Assembly (NCBI GenBank): GCA_024762675.1
Contig: JANTGZ010000014.1
Span: 1-36,231, forward strand
Direction: 5' to 3'
Length of the DNA: 36,231 nt
From: Thermodesulfobacteriota bacterium
GTDB lineage: Bacteria > Desulfobacterota > Anaeroferrophillalia > Anaeroferrophillales > Tharpellaceae
Below are positions 8,801 through 15,414 of this stretch, piece by piece (within the stretch, counting starts at the first letter, position 1; the number at the start of each line of letters is the position of its first letter). The notes under the pieces were generated by a model, which saw only the letters and a program-made list of their open reading frames with translations, had not been told where the DNA came from and searched no databases. The translations under genes were made by a program, and so were the position numbers.

Positions 8801-9464
8801 GAGTCATGAGCTGCGGACACCGCTCAATTCGGTGATCGGCTTTTCGGCGATTTTAAAGGATGAGTGGCTCGGGCCCCTGAATGAAGAACAGAAAACCAAC
8901 CTGGAGACCATCCTTCGTTCCGGTAAGCACCTGCTCTCCCTGATTAACGATGTTATCGATATCAGTAAGATTGAAGCCGGCACCATAGAACCGGAAATTA
9001 CTGAGTTTGATCTTGATGAGGTTATACAGGAGGCGGCTTCGCCTCTTAAAAGTGAGGCTGAGGGTAAGGGTCTGGAATTTAAGTTGGAGAGTTTTCCTCA
9101 GCTAATCCTCTCCGACCGACGACGGCTTTTGCAGGTTCTTTTGAATCTGCTCAGTAATGCTGTAAAGTTTACTGAACAGGGTAGCGTTTTACTCACGGTC
9201 CGCTTTCTTGCCGAGCCGGAGAAGATCGAAATTCGAGTGACCGATACCGGTATCGGTATTAGCCCAGAGGATATGGGTAAACTTTTTAAACCCTTCAGTC
9301 GTCTTCACGATGCGGGTCGATCCGAATATCCCGGTACCGGTCTCGGCCTCTATCTCTGTCAAAAGATTGTCGACGAAATTTTAGACGGGACGATTAAGGT
9401 TGAAAGTATTGTTGGTCGAGGCAGTGCGTTTTATGTTACTATTCCGCTGAGGGTTAAAAGATGA
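5841..9464 (+). CDS. Membrane sensor histidine kinase with periplasmic solute-binding, three PAS and GAF domains
   Basis: The protein has 1207 residues. In order it has a signal peptide (1 to about 27), an SBP_bac_3-type amino-acid-binding-like domain (about 55-285), one transmembrane helix (about 297-317), three PAS domains (about 350-470, 480-600, 630-750), a GAF domain (about 757-910), a coiled coil (about 912-985), HisKA with His989 in MSHELRTPLN, and an ATPase domain (about 1090-1205; DTGIGIS and GTGLGLYL boxes). It should sense a small periplasmic ligand and integrate it with cytoplasmic signals, but the ligand is unknown. It lacks its own receiver; that function is probably supplied by the next gene, whose ATG overlaps this stop by 4 nt. 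BvgS/EvgS-like kinases share the solute-binding front end. Confidence 0.9.
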   Translation: MAKSQLRLLCVALFLLFSVLVPPGTAATEEKPSAPLSSLSSKTSSTNFLVDLSSQEKEWLAQHKTIRIAFDGHFPPYSFLNENDELEGLAVDMVKLLAERLGLALEVDSRLLWKDLYAAAKRREVDVVATMGDRPERQEWFLFTRPYIFKSMAIITRKETTDIIGPDDLPGRKVALVRGYQYVKPLLAKYPGIKPEFVDTMLEGFNAVAVGRADAVIAFQAAACHLMARYQITTLKLAAIYDRDQFTESLAIRKDWPALYSLLEKQLEKLSASERAAINQRWLTFGEPPGLDRKTLIRYLFLLAAGVILFAGVFIFWNRLLQRQVKLKTQQLQNQLHEQQKIEKTLKESETRFRAIFNASNDGIFIHDVETGAIIDVNPKACEMFGYSREELLRVDVGAISSGVFPYTQDEAVIWVQKAVAAGPQLFEWQGKHKSGRIFWDEVNMRKAVIGAVDRVIVSVRDISERKDVEATLLASEQRLKEAQAIAHIGYWDLDIENNRLIWSDEVYRIFDLEPQAFAATYEAFIERIHPDDREAVDRAYRNSLENRAVYEIEHRLLLPDGKIKYVNERCVTKYDEQGRPQRSIGTVQDITERKVTEAEIRRLNEELKAQLVDLTREIEHRRISENGLRIFQNMADGVTELISFVDRSYIYRAVNEAYCLYHGLEKAEIIGRTIAQLHGQNIFAELIKPVIDQALAGESSQYEAWFDFAGKGRRFVLVEYRPLLNKDKIVDGVVVAVHDLTSRKKTEDQLDQRLREMAVINKLSDHLTLDLEFKQLVEFVMNEITHHVSCDVALFYSLDDGQLFLKGIFPEKERPLGDVHQIGICLCGLAAQGEAIHSLDIHKDPRCTLNECKKAGIRSFAALPFKVGEEILGVLGVASKSIYDYGPQVDFLATFAATVAIGWQNIKLYQKVSESVKEREVQIEKLERTEKALKQARSGLEEKVKRRTADLDEARRALLNLVDDMQHANDKLQELDRLKSMFIASMSHELRTPLNSVIGFSAILKDEWLGPLNEEQKTNLETILRSGKHLLSLINDVIDISKIEAGTIEPEITEFDLDEVIQEAASPLKSEAEGKGLEFKLESFPQLILSDRRRLLQVLLNLLSNAVKFTEQGSVLLTVRFLAEPEKIEIRVTDTGIGISPEDMGKLFKPFSRLHDAGRSEYPGTGLGLYLCQKIVDEILDGTIKVESIVGRGSAFYVTIPLRVKR

Positions 9465-9844
9465 AGAGAAAAGTTCTGGTAATCGAAGACAACTCCGACA
9501 ACCTGCGCCTCATCACCTATGTCCTGGAGCGGGCCGCTTATGAGGTGATCTCTGCCGTTTCCGGAGAGGAAGGTGTAGAAATCGCCGGTCGCGAACAACC
9601 CTTTTTTATTCTCATGGATATCCAGCTGCCCGGCATCAACGGCCTTGAGACAACCAGAAAAATACGCTCTCTGGAAACCGATAGGACCATTCCCATCATC
9701 GCCCTGACCTCATTTGCTCTGCGCGGCGACCGGGATAATGCTCTAAAAGCCGGTTGCAACGGTTATATTGAAAAACCGATCGATCCGCTCACGATTATGG
9801 AAACGATTGAAAAATTGTTAGGAGATAAAGCATGCGTGTCCTGA
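9461..9844 (+). CDS. Single-domain response regulator (DivK-like receiver)
   Basis: The 127-aa protein is a single receiver domain. It has the acidic pair Glu9/Asp10, the phospho-acceptor Asp53 (ILMDIQLPGING), Thr83/Ser84 in ALTSFA and Lys105 in IEKPID. There is no DNA-binding or enzymatic output domain, so it most likely passes phosphate onward or acts by protein contact, in the manner of DivK/CheY-type proteins. It overlaps the kinase upstream (ATGA) and the kinase downstream (13 nt), which points to translational coupling and a shared phosphorelay. The cysteine residues at 99 and 125 are unremarkable. Confidence 0.93.
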   Translation: MKRKVLVIEDNSDNLRLITYVLERAAYEVISAVSGEEGVEIAGREQPFFILMDIQLPGINGLETTRKIRSLETDRTIPIIALTSFALRGDRDNALKAGCNGYIEKPIDPLTIMETIEKLLGDKACVS

Positions 9845-12225
9845 TTGTGGAAGATCATGCCGATGATCGAAAGATTCTCAAACTCAATTTAGAACACCAC
9901 GGTTGCGAGGTTTTTGCAGCCGTCAATGGCCAGCAGGCTTTGGAGTTGGCCCGGGCCGAAAGGCTCGATCTGATCATCTCTGATGCCCTGATGCCGGTTA
10001 TGGACGGCTATGAGCTGCTGCGTCAGTTGCAAGCTGACGATGAGCTTGCAAATATCCCTTTTATTTTCTACTCCGCCGTCTACACCGAAAAAGAGGAGCA
10101 GGAGCTGGCCCTCGCGCTGGGGGCTGCAGCCTTTGTTGTCAAACCTTTGGAACCGAAGATGTTGTGGCAGCGTTTAAAGGATATTCTTAATGGCGGCAGT
10201 TTGAAATCTGTGGGCGAAACTGTTCTCAAAGAGGTAGATGACGTCGAACTTCTCCATAAATACAGCCGTATCGTGGCGACTAAGCTGGAGGAGAAGGTTC
10301 GGGAGCTCGAAACGGCCAAATCTGCTATCCTTACAGAAAGGAATTATTACCAGAACGTTTTTACTTCAATTCGTGATGTTCTGGTTATTGCAGATCTTGA
10401 ACGTCGTATTGTCGAAGTTAACCAGCCCGCCTGCCGGGAGATTTATGGATATGAAACCGCAGAGTTGGTCGGGCAAAAGAGCTCTATTCTTTATGCCGAT
10501 GAGGACTCTTTCGCGGCCGCCGGGAAAAAGATTTTTGATAAATCAGGGGGAATACAGCCAACGGTTTTTGAAATGCCTATGCGGCGCAAAAATGGTGCAA
10601 CCTTCGTGGCCGAGATTAGTGCCTTTAAAGTGCTTGATAAAAATGGCGTCGTGACGCATAACGGCTCCATTATCAGAGATATCACCCTGCGTAAAGAGGC
10701 GCAAAAAGCGCTTGCCGAAGCCCGTGATGAGTGGCAGTTAACCTTTGATGCGATCTCCGATATTGTTACGGTTCAGGATCTTGATCATCGCCTGTTGCGT
10801 ATTAACCGGGCCACCGCTCGGTTGCTTGAAATTGATCCTGAAGAGGCGATCGGTCAATATTGTTACGAACTTTTCCGGGGCAGTCCGGAGCCCTGTCCCG
10901 ATTGCGCGATACCAGATATCAGCAATCCAAGTATGGATTACTCTGGTGAGATTTACAACCAGAAATTCAATAAAACCCTATTGTCTACGGTTTCACCTCT
11001 CAAAGATTCGGACGGTACGGTTCGAGGAGTTGTTCACTTCGCCAAAGATATAACCGAACAGAAAAAGCTTGAGAACCAGTTGACTCAGTCCCAGAAGATG
11101 GAAGCTATCGGCACCCTGGCTGGAGGTATCTCCCACGATTTCAATAATATTTTGACCGGAATTATCGGCTACACTGAAATGGCTGAAACTGTCATCCCGC
11201 CTGACCATCCCGGGCAGGAATATCTTAAGCAAGTGCTCAAGGGTACAGCTCGAGCCACAAAGTTGATTCAGCAGATTATGACTTTCAGCCGCCAAAGTGC
11301 ACCGGAGAAGAAACCTCTCCATTTTGAGAAAGTGTTAAGAGAGGCCCTGAAACTTTTGCGGTCATCTTTGCCGAGTTCTATTATTATTGAAGAGGAGATC
11401 GCGGATAATTGCGGTATCGTCATTGGTGATACGACCCAGATCCATCAGGTCATCATGAATTTAGCTACCAATGCCCGTCAAGCTATGGAAAAAACCGACT
11501 CAGGTATCATTAGAGTCGTGCTCCAGCCCTTTATCATAAACCCGGAAGACAGGGCTCTCTTCTCCGGCCTTGAAGCCGGTGAATACCTGAAGCTGGAGGT
11601 TTGTGACAGCGGCCCAGGTATGGAGAAGGAGCTTATAGAAAAAATTTTCGACCCCTATTTTACAACCAAGGAGCAAGGCAAAGGAACGGGGCTTGGGCTG
11701 GCTGTAGTGCATGGCATTGTCAAGGATCATGGCGGTGCGATTATGGTCTATAGTGAACCTGGTAAGGGCACCAGCTTTATCATTATTCTACCGACCCAGT
11801 CAAAAGTTGATGAGGAGCTTAGCACAAAGAAAAAAATTGAGCTGCCTCGGGGCCGGGAGAGAATTATAGTGGTTGATGATGAAGAGACCATAGCAAAGAT
11901 TGAAAAGCGTCTTCTTGAACAACTCGGCTACCAGGTGACCGATTTTTCCAGCAGCCGCAAAGCTTTTCAAGCTTTTCAAGAGCGGCCTGATGCCTTTGAT
12001 CTGATCTTAACGGATATGACTATGCCGGAAATGAATGGAGTCGAATTGGCAAAAAAGATACTGGGTTTAAGGCCCGATATGCCGATCGTTATAGCCTCCG
12101 GTTTCAGTCCGTTGATCAATGAGGATAGTGCCCGATCTAAAGGAATTCGAGAATATATAAGTAAGCCTTTTAAAAAGCTGGAGCTGGCCGAAAAAATAAG
12201 AAAAGCACTGGATGAGCCGGGTTGA
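9832..12225 (+). CDS. Hybrid histidine kinase REC-PAS-PAS-HisKA-HATPase-REC
   Basis: The 797-aa protein is cytoplasmic, with no membrane span. It has an N-terminal receiver (Asp51 in SDALMPVMDG), a coiled linker (about 130-165), two PAS domains (about 170-290 and 297-410), HisKA with His435 in GGISHDFNN, an ATPase domain (about 540-660) and a C-terminal receiver (about 677-795, Asp728 in LTDMTMPEMNG). The second PAS carries a CYELF...CPDC cysteine set like that of the kinase at 3756-5240. Its front receiver could take phosphate from the 1207-aa sensor and switch its own kinase. AGGAG lies 8 nt before the ATG. No transcription factor follows, so the final output is elsewhere. Its stop lies 14 bp from that of the convergent thioesterase gene. 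Confidence 0.92.
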   Translation: MRVLIVEDHADDRKILKLNLEHHGCEVFAAVNGQQALELARAERLDLIISDALMPVMDGYELLRQLQADDELANIPFIFYSAVYTEKEEQELALALGAAAFVVKPLEPKMLWQRLKDILNGGSLKSVGETVLKEVDDVELLHKYSRIVATKLEEKVRELETAKSAILTERNYYQNVFTSIRDVLVIADLERRIVEVNQPACREIYGYETAELVGQKSSILYADEDSFAAAGKKIFDKSGGIQPTVFEMPMRRKNGATFVAEISAFKVLDKNGVVTHNGSIIRDITLRKEAQKALAEARDEWQLTFDAISDIVTVQDLDHRLLRINRATARLLEIDPEEAIGQYCYELFRGSPEPCPDCAIPDISNPSMDYSGEIYNQKFNKTLLSTVSPLKDSDGTVRGVVHFAKDITEQKKLENQLTQSQKMEAIGTLAGGISHDFNNILTGIIGYTEMAETVIPPDHPGQEYLKQVLKGTARATKLIQQIMTFSRQSAPEKKPLHFEKVLREALKLLRSSLPSSIIIEEEIADNCGIVIGDTTQIHQVIMNLATNARQAMEKTDSGIIRVVLQPFIINPEDRALFSGLEAGEYLKLEVCDSGPGMEKELIEKIFDPYFTTKEQGKGTGLGLAVVHGIVKDHGGAIMVYSEPGKGTSFIIILPTQSKVDEELSTKKKIELPRGRERIIVVDDEETIAKIEKRLLEQLGYQVTDFSSSRKAFQAFQERPDAFDLILTDMTMPEMNGVELAKKILGLRPDMPIVIASGFSPLINEDSARSKGIREYISKPFKKLELAEKIRKALDEPG

Positions 12226-12239
12226 GGAGGGTTAGGGAT

Positions 12240-12737
12240 TTATAGTGCGGGTTCAAAGGTAAAGCTTGAGGCCATCTCTTCCAGAAAGTCTTCAGGGATG
12301 ATTTTAAGGCGGCCAAATTCAGGTTTCGTAAAAAGGGCAAATTCACCTTTGCCGAAGCAGCAGAGAGTGTCGTTTTCATCACGGATCTGAGCTTTCAAAA
12401 GGGCTTTTTTGCCTGATTTTTCTATGACCTCTCCGGTGGCAGTCAGTTGACTGCCGATGAAGATCGGTTTTTTGAATGATATATTGATATCTCTGGTCAG
12501 AATAAAATGGCTGGTTAAATGAATTGCCGTCCATGACATGGTTTCATCGAGGATGGTTGCCAGGATGCCGCCATGCACCAGGTTGCTCCAGCCTCGTGTA
12601 TGTTCGGGAACCGTCAAGTGTGACCGTAACTTTTGACCGTTGCTTGAGAAAGTCATTTTCAGACCGAAGTGGTTCTCGGTGCCGCAGGCAAAGCAGTATT
12701 TGTCGAGATTCGGCAGTGGTTTCCAGTTGTTTGTCAT
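12240..12737 (-). CDS. PaaI-like hotdog-fold acyl-CoA thioesterase
   Basis: The 165-aa protein starts with the typical LPNLDKYCFACG...GLKM segment and has the hotdog-fold active-site region WSNLVHGGILATILDE (about 57-72). This matches PaaI/4HBT-type thioesterases that hydrolyse acyl-CoA thioesters in the cytoplasm. The substrate cannot be told. The predicted ATG is only 9 nt after the T-tract of the acsE terminator, and I see no Shine-Dalgarno sequence, so translation may be weak, leaderless or dependent on read-through. The N-terminal sequence agrees with family members, which supports this start. It is next to the acetyl-CoA pathway cluster but separated from it by that terminator. Confidence 0.8.
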   Translation of the reverse strand: MTNNWKPLPNLDKYCFACGTENHFGLKMTFSSNGQKLRSHLTVPEHTRGWSNLVHGGILATILDETMSWTAIHLTSHFILTRDINISFKKPIFIGSQLTATGEVIEKSGKKALLKAQIRDENDTLCCFGKGEFALFTKPEFGRLKIIPEDFLEEMASSFTFEPAL

Positions 12738-12746
12738 ATTACTACT

Positions 12747-12780
12747 AAAAAAGGGCCGTGCTGTTACAGCACGGCCCTTT
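12747..12780 (-). terminator. Strong intrinsic terminator after acsE
   Basis: AAAGGGCCGTGCTG and CAGCACGGCCCTTT form a perfect 14-bp stem around a 3-nt loop, with six T residues after it on the minus strand. It closes the acs operon 29 bp beyond the acsE stop. Its plus-strand reading also ends in TTT, but no plus-strand gene needs it. Confidence 0.92.
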
Positions 12781-12808
12781 AACTAACTCAAAATAAGATT
12801 AAAGGATC

Positions 12809-13738
12809 TTATTTGTACCAGTTTTTGTCCAGTTTCTCTACCAGATCTTCGATCCAGGAGTGGGAGTAGAGGACATCACCCATCAGACATTTGATGCTGC
12901 GGTAGTAGACCTGCAATTCAGGACTTAAGCTTTTAACATCGACGTCGCCACCATCCATCAGGGTTTTGGTGAGATCTTCAACCGGAGCAATCTTACCCTG
13001 ACACAGAGCCATCATTTCACCATCATAAGCATCTACGATTGAGGAGTAGATGCCTAGATTCATCAACATTGCCTGGTAGGCACGGTTGAGGAAGTGACGC
13101 AGTTCAGTCGGGGTTCCGTTGGAGATGTTGGAGAGACCACAGGTTGATTTAGCGCCCGGAGCAAAGTCAGGGATCAAAGGCAGGAACTCCTGAAAGGAGG
13201 CAACCTGGCCGGGATCAACACAGATCGGGAGAACGATCGGGTCAATATACATACGTTCGGCCGGAATATCAAATTCCAGAGCTTTACCGTAAATTTCGGC
13301 TGCACACATACCACGTTCGTTGACATCCCGAGGAATTCCTTCCTCACTCAAGGTCAGGGCAACAAATTCGCAGCCATATTTTTTGACCAGAGGCATGCGG
13401 TCTTCCAGGCTTGCCGGCTGGGCCGAAATCGAATTGACTATGCATCTTTCCGGGGTTTTGGAGGCTTTCAAGCCCGCTTCGATAGCAACGGTATTCGTAC
13501 TGTCTAGAGCTAAAGGCAGATCGGAAACCTCTTCAATAGTTTTAACCAACCAAGCCATCATCTCATCACCACCCTTACGGGCTGGTCCGAGGTTCAGGTC
13601 CTGGATGTCGCCACCAGCTTCCTGCTGTTCTCTAGCCATCTTCTGGATCGGCTTGGGGTCACGCTCTTTAATCGCCGGTCCAATGGTTTTGGACATGATG
13701 TTAATACTTTCAGGTATTGTCAGACATGTTAATGCCAT
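12809..13738 (-). CDS. acsE: Methyltetrahydrofolate:corrinoid/iron-sulfur protein methyltransferase AcsE
   Basis: The protein (309 aa) is a pterin-binding TIM-barrel methyltransferase. It moves the methyl group of methyl-THF to Co(I) of the AcsCD corrinoid protein, the entry of the methyl branch into acetyl-CoA synthesis (or the reverse during acetate oxidation). Recognisable signatures are IKERDPKPIQ near the N-terminus, DLNLGPA, LALDSTN, YIDPIVLPI and STCGLSNISNG, all matching the MeTr family. It is longer than the roughly 262-aa clostridial enzyme: a few N-terminal residues plus a C-terminal extension of about 35 residues with YYRSIKC. GGAGG lies 5 nt before the ATG. It is the last gene of the acs operon, 98 bp after acsC, and shares the cobalamin riboswitch upstream of acsC. 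Confidence 0.95.
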   Translation of the reverse strand: MALTCLTIPESINIMSKTIGPAIKERDPKPIQKMAREQQEAGGDIQDLNLGPARKGGDEMMAWLVKTIEEVSDLPLALDSTNTVAIEAGLKASKTPERCIVNSISAQPASLEDRMPLVKKYGCEFVALTLSEEGIPRDVNERGMCAAEIYGKALEFDIPAERMYIDPIVLPICVDPGQVASFQEFLPLIPDFAPGAKSTCGLSNISNGTPTELRHFLNRAYQAMLMNLGIYSSIVDAYDGEMMALCQGKIAPVEDLTKTLMDGGDVDVKSLSPELQVYYRSIKCLMGDVLYSHSWIEDLVEKLDKNWYK

Positions 13739-13836
13739 ATCGCCCTCCGCAAAACTCTTTTTTGTTGAATTGAATAAAAGTGAATATTAAGGTTGGCGCG
13801 AGAGATCTCTCTCCCGTGCCAACTGTCTCTTATCTC

Positions 13837-15168
13837 TTAGAGGCCTTTCAGGAATGCCGGAAGGTCGGAGGCTTCACGGGTGCCGATGATGACTTCCCAA
13901 TCAGTTCCCAGCTCTTCCTGGAATTCACCGGAAATCTGAGCCACATAACCCGGAATAATGATCTTGTTGTGGTTGATCTTTTCCTTCATGCCGCTCTTAA
14001 CGACAAAAGGAGCCATGGCATCAGCCACAAACTTACCAGCTGACCAGGCGGTCAGAACTGACATCCCCTCAACGTCCATGATCAGCAACCAGGTCGGTAC
14101 GCGACTGGCTTCAATCTCGGCGGCTACGATAAAGTAGGTGAGGGCGAAGTTGGTGGTGATGATAACCGGAGAGTCGGGACCCGGTTTGTTGATTTCGTAA
14201 ATCCCTTCGTCCATAACCATCGGACGTTGCGGATCGGTGTAGATGTTGAGGCGTTGAACCAAAAGCGGCAACATACGCTCTTTGTCAATATCGCTCATGA
14301 CAATGATTCCGGCATATTTGGCGATAGCAACGTTAGCCAGCATCGCTTCTTTGTAGGGATCATCGGTCATGTCGCAGATGACTTCGATAGTCGGAAAACC
14401 AAGGTCTCGGTTTTTAGCTTTCAATGCGGCGCGGCGAACCTGATTTTCATTATAGAACATCGACTTCAGGTCGGTAGCCCCGGTGTCAAGAACGACATCT
14501 TTAACGCCGGCGGCAACAATTTTACCGGTGAAGTTGGAAACTTCTTCAACGGAGGCACCTTTGGCAACCACAGATGCGCCGTTGGCTTTGGCAATCTCAG
14601 CAACTTTTTCACAGTTGTCAGCTGTGGCAGCATAGAGCAGAGCGCCTTTGCCGTTAGCAGCTTTGGCACCGGCTTCGAGAGCGTCAAGATTGTCGCTCAT
14701 CAGGATCAGTCCTTTTTCAGTGGCGCCTAAAGCTTTGTTGACCAAAGCTTCAAACTTGCCGGCATCACCACTGCTGTTGCGAATTGCCAGAAGATCGGCA
14801 GAGAGGGTCAGACCAACACGTTCAAAAGTAACGGTGTTAAGGTTATTGATCTTGGCATCGACTTCAGCATCGTCCATCTCGTCGGTGACAAGACAGGCGA
14901 TTGCAGTCGGGTTAATGAAAGTTTTTTCATGACGATAGAAAACGAGCTCTTCACCAACTTTTTTGTCGCCAATTTGGACGCCACGAATCGGAGGTGCCGA
15001 AGCTTCGCTCAAAGTAGCTTTAGCTTCATCTGATACGTAGGGGCATTTGTCGAGTTCTGCTTTACCACCAGCCAAGGCCATGGCAAAAGCCAGACAGGTC
15101 GGGCTACCACACTCTTTACAGTTGGTCTTGGGGAGCAACTTGAAGATTTGGATTCCAGTGAGTCCCAT
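13837..15168 (-). CDS. acsC: Corrinoid/iron-sulfur protein large subunit AcsC (CFeSP gamma)
   Basis: The 443-aa protein is the large CFeSP subunit. The N-terminal four-cysteine motif that holds the [4Fe-4S] cluster is intact (Cys17, Cys20, Cys25, Cys42; NCKECGSPTC). A TIM-barrel middle and a C-terminal cobamide-binding region follow (near residues 350-430, with LLIMDVEGMSVLTAWSAG). With AcsD it carries the methyl group between AcsE and AcsB. AGGAG is 8 nt upstream of the ATG. The gene is separated from acsB by a 246-bp gap that holds a complete cobalamin riboswitch, so expression of the corrinoid-carrying subunit is probably set by cofactor level independently of acsB and acsD. Confidence 0.96.
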   Translation of the reverse strand: MGLTGIQIFKLLPKTNCKECGSPTCLAFAMALAGGKAELDKCPYVSDEAKATLSEASAPPIRGVQIGDKKVGEELVFYRHEKTFINPTAIACLVTDEMDDAEVDAKINNLNTVTFERVGLTLSADLLAIRNSSGDAGKFEALVNKALGATEKGLILMSDNLDALEAGAKAANGKGALLYAATADNCEKVAEIAKANGASVVAKGASVEEVSNFTGKIVAAGVKDVVLDTGATDLKSMFYNENQVRRAALKAKNRDLGFPTIEVICDMTDDPYKEAMLANVAIAKYAGIIVMSDIDKERMLPLLVQRLNIYTDPQRPMVMDEGIYEINKPGPDSPVIITTNFALTYFIVAAEIEASRVPTWLLIMDVEGMSVLTAWSAGKFVADAMAPFVVKSGMKEKINHNKIIIPGYVAQISGEFQEELGTDWEVIIGTREASDLPAFLKGL

Positions 15169-15242
15169 TTAAGACTTCTCCTTTTGTGTCTGTCCCCAAC
15201 ATCGTCTTTCGCCACGTACTTTAGCTGTTGAGGAACACATAC

Positions 15243-15386
15243 CGGTCAGGTCTTCTGACTTCCGGTTCATCTGCATAAACTCTTCCTTCCCAGGTTTCCC
15301 CAGTGGTTTTATTGAGTCAGCATCACCGGTTACAGCGGCGGGCCCGTTTTCGCTTTTAACGAAATTCCCTGCCCGGCAGTGTTCGA
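15243..15386 (-). promoter_or_regulatory. Cobalamin riboswitch inside the acs operon, upstream of acsC
   Basis: On the minus strand the aptamer blocks appear in order: GGCAGGGAA, GCCGCTGTAACCGG, CCACTGGGG, CTGGGAAGG and the B12 box GTCAGAAGACCTGACC. The 3' part (15243-15265) closely matches the same part of the riboswitch at 3089-3256. It begins about 30 bp after the acsB stop, with no room for a clear promoter, so it is probably carried on the read-through acs transcript. No T-tailed terminator follows. Instead a 9-bp stem (TCCTCAACA/TGTTGGGGA, about 15196-15236) ends just before the AAAGGAG ribosome site of acsC, which suggests translational or processing control. Confidence 0.93.
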
Positions 15387-15414
15387 TTAAAAATATATAA
15401 AACTAAAACTTAAA

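Noticed and set aside
14227-14730. Long plus-strand open frames opposite acsC (and similar ones opposite acsB and fhs)
   Set aside because: They are antisense shadows caused by codon bias of the real genes; they lack ribosome sites and family signatures.
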